NCBI GenBank assembly: GCA_002352225.1
Contig: DEIA01000011.1
Location: forward strand, 7,470 to 71,469
Source: Flammeovirgaceae bacterium UBA2786
GTDB taxonomy: Bacteria; Bacteroidota; Bacteroidia; Cytophagales; Cyclobacteriaceae
Length of the DNA stretch: 64,000 nt
Reading direction: 5' to 3'
Each line of letters starts with the position of its first letter. Within the stretch, counting starts at the first letter, position 1. The notes under the pieces were generated by a model that saw only the letters and a program-made list of their open reading frames with translations, was not told the origin of the DNA and searched no databases. Below, one piece after another: positions 8,680 through 17,091 of this stretch. Made by a program: the position numbers and the translations under genes.

Positions 8680-8835
8680 TTTTATTCAGCGCCTCTCAAA
8701 CGGTATGCGCCAAAACACCTGGTAGTTAAACCCCCAGTACAATCCTTTAAATGGCAATCCAAAACCCGGAATATCATACGATTCAAAACCGGGAGTATCT
8801 TTCGTATGAGGCAAAAATTTCATTCTGCCTGTGTA
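8680..8835 (-). repeat. Direct repeat B' : copy of the 3' end of the DUF6048 gene
   Basis: These 156 bp match 12925-13080 at a constant offset of 4245 bp with five mismatches and no gap. Similarity ends sharply at 8835, where the AbiE promoter region begins. Confidence 0.95.
8686..8835 (-). pseudogene. DUF6048 gene 3' fragment
   Basis: Encodes the last 49 residues plus stop of the gene at 12931-13593 (from YTGRMKFLPH to WRIPFERR). No start codon or promoter is attached. Of five base differences from the intact gene, four are synonymous and one changes Asn to Asp, so the sequence diverged while still coding. Confidence 0.92.
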
Positions 8836-8855
8836 CTTAATTTGTAATATTTTGG

Positions 8856-8882
8856 TATAATAATCTGCACCATGTGGATTAT
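8856..8882 (+). promoter_or_regulatory. Possible AbiE promoter and operator
   Basis: TATAAT at 8856-8861 overlaps an inverted repeat, ATAATC (8860-8865) and GATTAT (8877-8882), upstream of the AbiEi start at 8909. AbiEi proteins are known to repress their own operon by binding inverted repeats; assignment of this site is inferred. A TAnnTTTG box was not found here. Confidence 0.35.
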
Positions 8883-8908
8883 GTTATTAAAATTTTACAT
8901 TTTTGCCT

Positions 8909-9547
8909 ATGAGTTATACTGATCAACTCAGGCAATATGCCCACCAGCCTCTTACTCACCAGTTGCTGGTTTCTGTTCTTAAATCGTTCAAACAGCCTAA
9001 TGATAAGATTCACAAACTCTTGCGCGATGGGTTGATTATACCCGTTAAAAAAGGACTTTATATTGCCGGGCCAGCCTTAAATTCCGGAAAGCCCGAACCT
9101 TTTCTATTGGCAAATCACATTCTGGGACCAAGTTACATCTCGCTTGAAACCGCTTTAGCTTATCATGGCTTTATACCGGAACGGGTTTATGAAATTGCAT
9201 CCATGACAACCAAAGCCTCGCGTACATTTAAAACAACTGTCGGAACCTTTACCTATACAAAGATTCCGTTACCATATTATTCATTCGGCATACAGCGTGT
9301 AATGGTAGAACAAAATCAATATGCTATGGTAGCATCGCCAGCTAAAGCTATTTGCGATAAGGTGATAACAACTTCCGGGCTTTTACTCAGAAGTAAAAAA
9401 AGTGCGCATGAATTCTTAGTGGAGAACATGCGCATAGATGAAGATAAACTGAAAGAAATAGACACCGCTGAAATGAGCGCCTGGATGCCACACGCCCTTA
9501 AAAGCGAAAGTCTGCAAATGATACTTAAAGCAATTCAGGGTTTATGA
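8909..9547 (+). CDS. abiEi: AbiEi-type antitoxin / transcriptional regulator
   Basis: A 212-residue protein from ATG 8909 (a TTG two codons earlier is less likely). The N-terminal winged helix (about 1-60) contains IHKLLRDGLIIPVKKGLY, and the central part has the AbiEi-like LANHILGPSYISLETALAYHGFIPE followed by TYTKIPLPYYSFG and SPAKAICDKV. Type IV antitoxins of this family bind their own promoter and counter AbiEii without binding it. Stop overlaps the AbiEii start by 4 bp (ATGA), typical of the pair. Confidence 0.93.
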   Translation: MSYTDQLRQYAHQPLTHQLLVSVLKSFKQPNDKIHKLLRDGLIIPVKKGLYIAGPALNSGKPEPFLLANHILGPSYISLETALAYHGFIPERVYEIASMTTKASRTFKTTVGTFTYTKIPLPYYSFGIQRVMVEQNQYAMVASPAKAICDKVITTSGLLLRSKKSAHEFLVENMRIDEDKLKEIDTAEMSAWMPHALKSESLQMILKAIQGL

Positions 9548-10395
9548 TTAAGGATTGGCTCGCAGAATATAAACCAGCAAACAAAGAAGAAGCACAAAAC
9601 GCACTTCGTGAGATTATGCAAGAGGTTGCCTTGGCGGGATTATACCGTGCCGGTTTCTTTGAGAAAGCCGCATTCTATGGAGGAACAGCATTGCGGATTT
9701 TCTATGGGTTGGACAGGTATTCCGAAGACCTTGACTTTTCGTTGCTTGAACCAAATCCCCAATTCAAACTTGATCGTTACCTGGATGCCGTGAAAGCTGA
9801 ATTTGAATCGCTCGGTATGAGGATTTCTATTAAAGACAAAAAAAAGACACCCGATAGCCAGGTTGAATCAGCATTTCTTAAATCAGAAACCATCTGGAAA
9901 GAACTGGCCTTGGAAAGCATCGTTTCGCAAACTGGCCTCAATCAACCCATCCCTATTAAAATCAAAATAGAGGTTGATACCTTGCCGCCAACAGGATTTG
10001 AAACAGAAGAAAGGCTATTGCTCAAACCCTTTTCTTTCTATGTAAAGTGCTTCGCATTGCCTTTCTTGTTTTCCGGCAAATTGCATGCTTTACTTTTCAG
10101 AAAATGGAAGAACAATGTAAAGGGCCGCGACTGGTATGATCTGGAGTGGTACATCAAAAATAAAACACCATTAAGTCTGGAACATTTTATCGAACGCGCA
10201 CTGGCAAGTAATGATTTACCGGCCGGCACCTTTACAGAAAGAGAATTCCGGCAACTGCTGGCAAAAAAAATTGACTCAGTTGATATTGAAAAAGTAAAAG
10301 CGGATGCCATCCGGTTTATACCCGACAGAAGTAAATTGGAAATCTGGTCAGCCAGATATTTTCATGACTTAACTACTCAACTGATTGTATCATGA
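9544..10395 (+). CDS. abiEii: AbiEii-type nucleotidyltransferase toxin
   Basis: A 283-residue DUF1814-type protein. The nucleotidyltransferase active site is visible as FYGGTALR (Gly46-Gly47) and SEDLDFSLL (Asp62, Asp64), with the later family motif SGKLHALLFRKW and KGRDWYDLEWY near 170-205 supplying the catalytic lysine and Asp. Such toxins block growth by nucleotide transfer, reported for relatives to act on tRNA, and give phage abortive infection. The pair is complete and apparently intact. Nine bases after the stop, the ftsY-derived repeat begins. Confidence 0.93.
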   Translation: MIKDWLAEYKPANKEEAQNALREIMQEVALAGLYRAGFFEKAAFYGGTALRIFYGLDRYSEDLDFSLLEPNPQFKLDRYLDAVKAEFESLGMRISIKDKKKTPDSQVESAFLKSETIWKELALESIVSQTGLNQPIPIKIKIEVDTLPPTGFETEERLLLKPFSFYVKCFALPFLFSGKLHALLFRKWKNNVKGRDWYDLEWYIKNKTPLSLEHFIERALASNDLPAGTFTEREFRQLLAKKIDSVDIEKVKADAIRFIPDRSKLEIWSARYFHDLTTQLIVS

Positions 10396-10403
10396 TAGCA
10401 GTG

Positions 10404-10513
10404 GCGATGAGTTTAAAATACATGTGCGCTGCATTTGTGTAGGCGAAAAAGTGGACGACCTGCAGGTGTTTGATAAAAATGAGTTTGTGGACTCGTTGTT
10501 CAGGAAGGATTAA
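10404..10513 (+). pseudogene. ftsY 3' fragment
   Basis: Encodes a copy of the last 36 residues of FtsY plus stop. Compared with intact ftsY it carries P to H, Y to C, G to C, G to D and N to D changes plus four synonymous third-base changes. Without upstream ftsY sequence it cannot be functional. The Asp in GEKVDDL is the residue usual in FtsY proteins, unlike the intact gene. Confidence 0.92.
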
Positions 10514-10518
10514 TTAAG
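10404..10518 (+). repeat. Direct repeat A' : copy of 3' end of ftsY
   Basis: Partner of 7357-7471, about 90% identical over 115 bp, same orientation. It starts 9 bp after the AbiEii stop codon and so marks the right edge of the AbiE cassette. Confidence 0.93.
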
Positions 10519-10550
10519 GCGAGGCGGGTGGGGACTTGAAGATATATAAC

Positions 10551-11222
10551 TTAAAAAGTATGCTCAATTGCTATCTGGGCGAATTGATTCCTTACATAAT
10601 ATTCGATCAAGTGTGAATTATTTTCATAATAACTCCCACCCCATATGTCGGTTAACCCATAGTAATATTCTAAGCCTATATTAATCTTCTTGATTAAATT
10701 ATAGGAAATGCCTCCAAGCATCCCAATTTCCGATCTGCCGGTGAGAACATCAACACTTTTATCGTTGGGGGCCCAAAAGCGAAAATTTAGTCCGCCTTTT
10801 AATCCTAATCTATACCTGGGATAATTGAATTGCATACTTAACGGGATGTCTATGAAAAGATGACTACGGTTACTTGCGGCCTCATCCAAACTTGGCATTG
10901 CCCATGGTTTATAAGTAAATTGTCTTGACGGTCCAAAGAAATAAGATTTCCGTTTTACTTTCAGGCCTATATTAAGTCCTGATTTTAAATCAAAATACTT
11001 CCCAACTGACTTAACTATCCCTGTCCCCAATCTTAGTTCTAACGATGTATAACTGGGGGAAGAAGGGAAGCCATTCACGTCAAATGACGATCCGCCTACA
11101 CTTAGAAACTTTGTGTATCGAAATTTTTTATAGTTAATTACATTGGACTCTTGAGCAAGAGTGGAGTAGCAACTAAGTAGAAATAGTATCAATATAATGT
11201 TATAGCTGATAAGTTTTTTCAT
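10551..11222 (-). CDS. Predicted outer-membrane beta-barrel protein
   Basis: A 223-residue protein with a signal peptide (hydrophobic 5-22, ending LAQ) and alternating strands with aromatic ends: GTGIVKSVGKYFDLKSGLNIGLK, YRLGLKGGLNFRF, KINIGLEYYYGLTD, finishing in EHTF with a terminal Phe. This resembles PorT-like outer-membrane barrels of Bacteroidota. It follows the ftsY fragment, is AT-rich, and has no obvious partner. Function unknown. Confidence 0.72.
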   Translation of the reverse strand: MKKLISYNIILILFLLSCYSTLAQESNVINYKKFRYTKFLSVGGSSFDVNGFPSSPSYTSLELRLGTGIVKSVGKYFDLKSGLNIGLKVKRKSYFFGPSRQFTYKPWAMPSLDEAASNRSHLFIDIPLSMQFNYPRYRLGLKGGLNFRFWAPNDKSVDVLTGRSEIGMLGGISYNLIKKINIGLEYYYGLTDIWGGSYYENNSHLIEYYVRNQFAQIAIEHTF

Positions 11223-11454
11223 TTATAATTTTTGCAACTGCGTAGAATCAATTTAGTACCATAAATTTAAAACGCTTTGCAAGTAAGGTATATTGTACAT
11301 CTTGAACTCAATCTTAAATCCCATATAGTTGAAAAATGCTTGTTCAAGAAAAGCATAAAGGAAATGATCATACACTTATAACAATAAACTGCTATCTTAA
11401 AACAAAGAGTTTAAATCAAGTGTTTTAAGGTAGCAGTGAGTTCAAATTAATCCT

Positions 11455-12474
11455 TTATTCAATACAATCAATTGTAACCCAATTATTATTTGTCCCTCTT
11501 GAGGAACCCTCTACAACAGCTCGAGTAAAACTTATAGCAGGTGGCGTTCCGCCTTGCCACGTAATTGACCCCGTTAGGGAGTTATTCCAAATTTGCTTTT
11601 CGCTCTCTTCTGCCGTTCCATAGTAGTCAGGGATACCTTCATCTAATACGAAGTGATGTGTGATACCATTTATTACAATTTTAACATCGAATTGGATATT
11701 ACGATAACTTAATACGGTACTATAACCATACCAATAACATAATGTGCCTGCTCTTCTTCTTCCCCATATTCGACTTGCTAACCAAGGAGTAAAATTATTA
11801 CCGGAAATCAACCACCAAGTACCTGCAGCGGCATAAATTTTTCTATCGTTTTTACAACCGCTTGGATCATAATAATACCAGGTTTCTATATTATTAGTGC
11901 ATGTCCATGAAGAAGTTCTACTACTTTTAGTCTCATCTTTAGACTCACTATTATTATTGTACTGAACTAATTTAAAAATTGATGTGTCTAAATTGTCTTT
12001 AAACTCAATTTTGCGTAACCTATTCAAATTTTCCTTTTCTGCTAAAACCAAAAATTGGTTGTCTATAATCTTATGTACAAATCCTTCAGATTCATAAATT
12101 CTTTCACGGTTACAAATCGTTCTATAAAACTCATTATCTATCTTGGGAACGAAGGTACTATCTGATAGCATTATAACATCGTTATAGTTCTTTAGTAGAT
12201 TTGCAATTTCCTCACTGGTTTGGGCCATACTTAGTTCATCAAGTGCTTTTTTGTAGATGTCATCTAAAGATTGAAATCCTGAGTTACTAATTTTTCGGCC
12301 TGCACCTTTAGCTCTACTTTTGTTAGCGTTTAATACATAAGCGGACATCTCTTCTGAGTTTTTAAAACTTAAGATAGCGACATTTAAAGTCGAATTATCA
12401 CTTTCTTGTCGAATACTTTCTTCCGAGCAAGAAGCCACAATAAGAACAAGTAGAATTGAAACAATTTTTTTCAT
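11455..12474 (-). CDS. Hypothetical lipoprotein
   Basis: Unrecognised 339-residue protein. The N-terminus has a lipoprotein signal with lipobox VASC (Cys16). The first half is helical and charged; the second half is rich in Trp, Tyr and Gly (TWYYYDPSGCKNDRK, WLASRIWGRRRAG) and contains paired cysteines that could form disulfides. Lies alone in an AT-rich stretch with 232 bp before the next gene. May be a secreted or surface-exposed effector-like protein, but nothing supports a specific role. Confidence 0.65.
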   Translation of the reverse strand: MKKIVSILLVLIVASCSEESIRQESDNSTLNVAILSFKNSEEMSAYVLNANKSRAKGAGRKISNSGFQSLDDIYKKALDELSMAQTSEEIANLLKNYNDVIMLSDSTFVPKIDNEFYRTICNRERIYESEGFVHKIIDNQFLVLAEKENLNRLRKIEFKDNLDTSIFKLVQYNNNSESKDETKSSRTSSWTCTNNIETWYYYDPSGCKNDRKIYAAAGTWWLISGNNFTPWLASRIWGRRRAGTLCYWYGYSTVLSYRNIQFDVKIVINGITHHFVLDEGIPDYYGTAEESEKQIWNNSLTGSITWQGGTPPAISFTRAVVEGSSRGTNNNWVTIDCIE

Positions 12475-12643
12475 AACTATTTAGAAGTTTTATTGGTATA
12501 GGTAAGTGTACTCAGCTCCGGCCGGAAACCTTAAGTCCAAGGTAGGGACACCTATAAAATCGCCAAAATTATCTATGTTTCACTTATAAGATGTACTCTT
12601 TTAAGACGTAATATTTAAAGCGAAATGCGCAGAATTTGCGTTT

Positions 12644-12886
12644 GTGAAAAATGAAGCCGCATTTCAAAAGCAACTGGTTAAGATTGGCGAAAAACTGGCA
12701 GAGCTGCGTAAAAAGAAAGGTTATACCAGCCACGAAACTTTTGCTTACGACTATGAATTATCGCGTGTGCAATACTGGCGTATAGAAAAAGGAAAATCCA
12801 ACCTTACTTTGCGCAGCCTTTATAATTTGCTTGAAATTCACGGAATTGACCTGAAAGACTTTTTTAATTCACTTCCAAAAGGATAA
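12644..12886 (+). CDS. XRE-family helix-turn-helix protein
   Basis: An 80-residue single-domain regulator starting at GTG 12644. The helix-turn-helix runs from about 15 to 70: IGEKLAELRKKKGYTSHETFA, then LSRVQYWRIEKGKSNLTL and LYNLLEIHGIDLKDFF. Orphan, with no adjacent toxin gene. The neighbouring accessory lipoprotein is divergent, so it could control it from the shared 169-bp region; that is inference. Confidence 0.85.
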   Translation: MKNEAAFQKQLVKIGEKLAELRKKKGYTSHETFAYDYELSRVQYWRIEKGKSNLTLRSLYNLLEIHGIDLKDFFNSLPKG

Positions 12887-12924
12887 AAAAACTTAGCTGC
12901 GTACTATTTAATAGGCATTAACAT

Positions 12925-13080
12925 TTTTATTCAGCGCCTCTCAAACGGTATGCGCCAAAACACCTGGTAGTTAAACCCCCAGTACAATCCTTTAAATGGC
13001 AATCCAAAACCCGGAATATCATACGATTCAAAACCGGGAGTATTTTTGGTATGGGGTAAAAATTTCATTCTGCCCGTGTA
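12925..13080 (-). repeat. Direct repeat B: 3' end of the DUF6048 gene (intact copy)
   Basis: Partner of 8680-8835 with 151 of 156 identical bases. Similarity includes 6 bp beyond the stop codon and stops within the coding region at 13080. Confidence 0.95.
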
Positions 13081-13593
13081 GCCCATCCAGAACCCGCGCC
13101 ACACTTTTACGCGCAAACCGGTGGTTAATTCAATCCAGCCCGCAGCGGCATCGGGGTTAGATGCTGCTTGTTGTACCGTTGGAAATAATTCCGGAGCTAT
13201 TGAATACAATACCCGTTCGCTGTATTGCGCGCGGCCATATCGCATCCCGATAAAAAACATATTCTTATCGGGATCTTTCAATAAGAAATTTATATCAACG
13301 CCCACACGAAAGTACTTGCCATCGTTATTATAAAGTCCGTTTACCAGTTTTGCTTCGCGCGACCAACCCCCTAACTCAAGTATTGGGTAGTATCTACCTA
13401 AATCAACATCGGCCGAAATCTCCCAACTTTGTAAAGGTGTTTGGGCAATGGTTTTGCCAATCGCAATCAGGTCGGTGCCAATCCGCAAGCCGGTTGGTTT
13501 ATGGATAGCCCGTAACGAATCGCGCTCGTTTTTCTGAGCGGCTACCTGCAGGCTAAGCATTACCAGCAAGCTACTCCACAAAAATTTTGACAT
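12931..13593 (-). CDS. DUF6048-type outer-membrane protein
   Basis: A 220-residue protein from ATG 13593 (an ATG at 13614 gives seven more residues but leaves the signal peptide less standard). Signal peptide ends at VAAQ. The body has barrel-like strands (GTDLIAIGKTI, MFFIGMRYGRAQYS, GLYWGFNYQVFWRI). It matches my memory of DUF6048, which occurs beside DUF6452 in Bacteroidota, as here. Start overlaps the DUF6452 gene by 23 bp, indicating coupling. Role unknown. Confidence 0.75.
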   Translation of the reverse strand: MSKFLWSSLLVMLSLQVAAQKNERDSLRAIHKPTGLRIGTDLIAIGKTIAQTPLQSWEISADVDLGRYYPILELGGWSREAKLVNGLYNNDGKYFRVGVDINFLLKDPDKNMFFIGMRYGRAQYSERVLYSIAPELFPTVQQAASNPDAAAGWIELTTGLRVKVWRGFWMGYTGRMKFLPHTKNTPGFESYDIPGFGLPFKGLYWGFNYQVFWRIPFERR

Positions 13594-14014
13594 TGATGCC
13601 GGCATTGGTCGCAAGTCGGTTGTTTAGAATAGTTATGTTTTCAAACGATGAATGGGTAAGACTTAAATCGGTAAGGTAAGCCAGCGCTCCGCAGTTCTCC
13701 GAAATCACTTCAGTTTGTACCCGGTAGCCAAGCGAAAGCGTTTCTGGTACATCGCCAAAATAAAATGTAATGGTAACTGCGGTTTGGGCCGGATTAAGAG
13801 GCAAAGCGATAGCACTGAACGTATTATCGTCAGGAATCAGGAACCCGTTAACACCGGAAATAGCTATAGAATCGACTTCCACTTCTACGGTTTTATCCTG
13901 TGCATCATAAAATGCAAAGGTTGCCTGGTTGGTAGACGTATCAAAACAATCGGGTTCGGTAAGGCAACCCCACAACCCCAACAGCAAAAACACCAATAAC
14001 CGAACGATTTTCAA
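13571..14014 (-). CDS. DUF6452-type lipoprotein
   Basis: A protein of about 147 residues with lipoprotein signal and lipobox LWGC. Start is uncertain: GTG at 14020 or TTG at 14014. The promoter TAtaTTTG box ends at 14032 on this strand, so transcription should begin about 14026, which favours the inner TTG (MKIVRLLVF). The body is a beta-sandwich-like sequence (VTITFYFGDVPETLSLGY) with two cysteines. Paired with the DUF6048 gene, probably as an envelope module. Confidence 0.72.
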   Translation of the reverse strand: MKIVRLLVFLLLGLWGCLTEPDCFDTSTNQATFAFYDAQDKTVEVEVDSIAISGVNGFLIPDDNTFSAIALPLNPAQTAVTITFYFGDVPETLSLGYRVQTEVISENCGALAYLTDLSLTHSSFENITILNNRLATNAGINVKIFVE

Positions 14015-14031
14015 GAACACTAAGTTTAGTG

Positions 14032-14061
14032 CAAATATACCGTGCCTGCCGGAAACTCAAA
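14032..14061 (-). promoter_or_regulatory. Promoter of DUF6452-DUF6048
   Basis: On the minus strand TTTG (14061-14058), 18 bp, then TAtaTTTG (14039-14032), a good match to the Bacteroidota consensus. Its position constrains the start of the downstream gene. Confidence 0.6.
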
Positions 14062-14103
14062 TTGCATCTGGCATTTCGTATTTTTACACCGTAATTATTA
14101 TTC

Positions 14104-15414
14104 GTGAAAACAAAAGGCTCAAAAAAGACCAAAGTAAATATTGTAACGCTGGGTTGCTCCAAAAACCTGGTAGATTCTGAGGTGCTGCTTACCCAGCTTC
14201 GCGGAAACGGGATTGAAACCACGCACGAATCGAAAAAAGATGATTCGAACATTGTGGTGATTAACACCTGCGGCTTTATCGATAATGCCAAACAGGAGTC
14301 GATTGATACCATACTGCGTTACGTAGATGCCAAAGAAGAGGGCATTGTTGAAAAGGTTTACGTTACCGGGTGCTTATCGGAACGGTACAAAGACGATCTT
14401 CAAAAAGAAATTCCGGATGTAGATGCCTGGTTTGGCACACGCGATCTTTCGCGCTTATTGAAACAACTCAATGCCAACTATAAACACGAACTGGTAGGCG
14501 AGCGTATTCTTACCAACCCTGCCCATTTTGCTTATCTCAAAATTTCAGAAGGGTGCGACAGGCCCTGTTCGTTTTGTGCTATTCCGATTATGCGCGGCAA
14601 GCACATCTCCAAACCTATGGAAGAGCTTGTGCTGGAAGCAAAGAACCTCGCCAAAAAAGGCACGAAAGAATTATTGCTGATTGCGCAGGACTCAACGTAT
14701 TATGGTCTTGATTTGTATAAGAAGCGAAACTTAGCTGAACTATTAAACCGCCTTGCCGATGTAGAAGGCATTGACTGGATTCGGTTGCATTATGCATTTC
14801 CTACCGGCTTTCCGTTAGATGTATTAGATGTAATAGCTAACCGGCCCAACATCTGCAACTACTTAGATATTCCGTTGCAGCATGGCAGCAGCAAGATGCT
14901 TCAATTAATGAAACGCGGCACCACGCGCGAAAAAACAGAAGCATTATTAAACACCATACGCAATAAAGTGCCGGGCATTGCCATACGCACTACGTTAATT
15001 GCCGGGCATCCGGGCGAAGGGGAAGTTGAATTTGAGGAAATGATGAAGTTTGTAGAAACATCGCGCTTCGACCGGCTGGGTGTGTTCGCTTACTCGCACG
15101 AAGAAAATACCCATGCTTATTCGATGAACGATGATGTGCCGGAAGAAATCAAACAGGAACGGGTGGCTGCACTGATGGACCTGCAGCAAGGCATTTCATT
15201 AGAATTGAATCAACAAAAAATCGGTAAAATTTTTAAGGTTCTGATTGACCGGAAAGAAGGTGGCAATTTTTATGGTCGTACGGAATTTGATTCACCCGAG
15301 GTGGATAACGAAGTTATTCTGGATGGTACCAAAAACTACCTGCGTGTGGGCGATTTTGTTACGGCTAAAATAATGGCAGCCACCGAATTTGATCTGATGG
15401 CCACTCCTCTTTAA
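14104..15414 (+). CDS. rimO: Ribosomal protein S12 methylthiotransferase RimO
   Basis: A 436-residue radical SAM enzyme that methylthiolates an aspartate of ribosomal protein S12. Starts at GTG 14104. N-terminal UPF0004 domain has GCSKNLVDSE with Cys18 and later VINTCGF and VTGCLSE for the auxiliary cluster. The radical SAM CxxxCxxC (CDRPCSFC) is at about Cys151, Cys155, Cys158. A C-terminal TRAM domain follows (about 370-436). Full family length. Confidence 0.96.
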   Translation: MKTKGSKKTKVNIVTLGCSKNLVDSEVLLTQLRGNGIETTHESKKDDSNIVVINTCGFIDNAKQESIDTILRYVDAKEEGIVEKVYVTGCLSERYKDDLQKEIPDVDAWFGTRDLSRLLKQLNANYKHELVGERILTNPAHFAYLKISEGCDRPCSFCAIPIMRGKHISKPMEELVLEAKNLAKKGTKELLLIAQDSTYYGLDLYKKRNLAELLNRLADVEGIDWIRLHYAFPTGFPLDVLDVIANRPNICNYLDIPLQHGSSKMLQLMKRGTTREKTEALLNTIRNKVPGIAIRTTLIAGHPGEGEVEFEEMMKFVETSRFDRLGVFAYSHEENTHAYSMNDDVPEEIKQERVAALMDLQQGISLELNQQKIGKIFKVLIDRKEGGNFYGRTEFDSPEVDNEVILDGTKNYLRVGDFVTAKIMAATEFDLMATPL

Positions 15415-15525
15415 TAGCATTAACAGGAATTTAACAAGGCGTCTCTTTTCAAATAAATTATCATGAACTTTATGAGAAAATAACCGTTATTCGGGTTATG
15501 CTTATTCATTTCACCTGTTGTTAGT

Positions 15526-17091
15526 ATGCGCGTTCAAAAGCTGGATTTTTCAGAAACCCGATCATTCTCTTCGTTCTTCCTTGATTACATTCAGCAAACC
15601 GATTCATTAAAATCATTTTATTCACGGTTTCCTCTTCTTGAAAATTTTGAAGGTCAGATAAAGGAAAAATCAAAATCTTTCTCGCAACAACAACGCGACA
15701 TACTTTACCAGGCGCTAACTCAGCAGTATCAAGACATTGAAGTTTCCGATAAAGTAAAAAACAACCTTACGTCATTAAAAAATTCAAACACATTTACCGT
15801 AACAACCGGACATCAGTTAAATGTATTTACCGGCCCGTTATATTTTGTATACAAGATTGTAACAGTAATTAATGCCTGCAAAAAACTAAAGCAACAATAT
15901 CCTGCTTACGATTTTGTTCCGGTGTATTGGATGGCCAGCGAAGACCACGACTATGAAGAAATAAAATCGCTGCGGGTACAAGGCAAAAAATACACCTGGG
16001 TTACGCAGCAGACCGGTGCCGTTGGCCGGTTTAATACCCAAGGACTTACTGAACTTGCCAACGAAATTCCGGGCGATACCACACTATTTAAAACTGCCTA
16101 TTCAAAAGGTAAAACACTTAGTTCAGCCGCAAGACAGTATGTAAATCAACTTTTTCAGCAAGAAGGAATTGTAGTGATTGATGCCGATGATGCTAACCTG
16201 AAGAAGGCGCTGATTCCGGTAATGCAGGAAGACATCCTGAATCACACTCCGTTTAATCTTGTTACTCAAACCAACTCAGAACTTCACCAGTTGGGTTACC
16301 ATACCCAGGTAAATGCCCGCGAAATTAATTTCTTTTATCTGAAAGATTCTTTGCGCGCACGTATAGAAAAGCGAGGCGAACGCTTTCACGTAATTGATTC
16401 GAAAATATCTTTTAGTGAATCTGAAATCGGGGAAAGGATTAAAAACAACCCGGAAGAGTTTAGTCCAAACGTAATTCTACGCCCGGTATATCAGGAAATG
16501 ATTTTACCCAACCTGGCTTATGTGGGCGGGCCTGCCGAACTGGTGTATTGGCTCGAATTAAGAAAAGTATTTGAATTATTCCGGCAACCCTTTCCTGTAT
16601 TGATGCCTCGTAATTTTGCATTGGTAGCCGATGCTCCTACCCTTCGCAAAATGGAGAAGACCGGAATTGAACTAAGCTTATACTTTGCCGAAAAGAATTT
16701 TCTTTTTAACCATTGGACGTTGCAAAACACCAATCATGAGCTTACCACCGGAAAGGAATTAAATCTGGTAACTGAACTCTTTGAAAACCTACGTGCCCGG
16801 GCAAATTCAATTGACCCCACATTAAACGCATTTGTGGGTGCGCAGGCAAAGCGAACCACTTCGGCTTTGCAAAAAGTAGAGGAAAAAATGATTCGTGCAG
16901 AAAAAAGAAAACAAAAAGAGAAGCTTGCGCAGATTGAAGCAGTAAAAGATGCCTGGTTCCCGAACAACAGTTTGCAGGAACGTACCGATAACCTGTTGAA
17001 TTTTTATCCGGCCGATCCGGATTTTATCAAAGATCTGATTTTGTTGCTCGACCCGTTTGACTATCGGTTTAATATTCTGATAAATGACTAA
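15526..17091 (+). CDS. bshC: Bacillithiol biosynthesis cysteine-adding enzyme BshC
   Basis: A 521-residue protein of full BshC length. Recognised by the N-terminal region, TTGHQLNVFTGPLYFVYK near 95-112, VYWMASEDHDYEEI near 137-150, and the C-terminal coiled coil (about 440-480, RAEKRKQKEKLAQIE). It adds cysteine to glucosaminyl-malate in the last step of bacillithiol formation. It overlaps the cyclo-ligase gene by 8 bp. A bacillithiol-linked ytxJ gene is also in the window (32773). Confidence 0.95.
   Translation: MRVQKLDFSETRSFSSFFLDYIQQTDSLKSFYSRFPLLENFEGQIKEKSKSFSQQQRDILYQALTQQYQDIEVSDKVKNNLTSLKNSNTFTVTTGHQLNVFTGPLYFVYKIVTVINACKKLKQQYPAYDFVPVYWMASEDHDYEEIKSLRVQGKKYTWVTQQTGAVGRFNTQGLTELANEIPGDTTLFKTAYSKGKTLSSAARQYVNQLFQQEGIVVIDADDANLKKALIPVMQEDILNHTPFNLVTQTNSELHQLGYHTQVNAREINFFYLKDSLRARIEKRGERFHVIDSKISFSESEIGERIKNNPEEFSPNVILRPVYQEMILPNLAYVGGPAELVYWLELRKVFELFRQPFPVLMPRNFALVADAPTLRKMEKTGIELSLYFAEKNFLFNHWTLQNTNHELTTGKELNLVTELFENLRARANSIDPTLNAFVGAQAKRTTSALQKVEEKMIRAEKRKQKEKLAQIEAVKDAWFPNNSLQERTDNLLNFYPADPDFIKDLILLLDPFDYRFNILIND

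Larger units (their letters stand above)
8481..8902. other. Non-coding accessory spacer
   Basis: From 8481 to 8679 no gene, RNA or repeat was recognised. 8680-8835 is the duplicated end of the DUF6048 gene (separate entry). 8836-8902 is the AbiE promoter region. The stretch is AT-rich and interrupted by stops in all frames read. Confidence 0.6.

Noticed and set aside
8680..8835. Considered as an IS terminal region or attachment site
   Set aside because: It is a coding fragment of DUF6048 in direct orientation, without inverted repeats or integrase; no tRNA or integrase gene is near.
13941..14312. 123-residue minus-strand frame across the DUF6452-rimO gap
   Set aside because: Covers the promoter of DUF6452 and the 5' end of rimO antisense; no homology or start signal.
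15479..15499. Hairpin ATAACC...GGTTAT before bshC considered as a terminator
   Set aside because: Only a 6-bp AT-rich stem without a T run; too weak.
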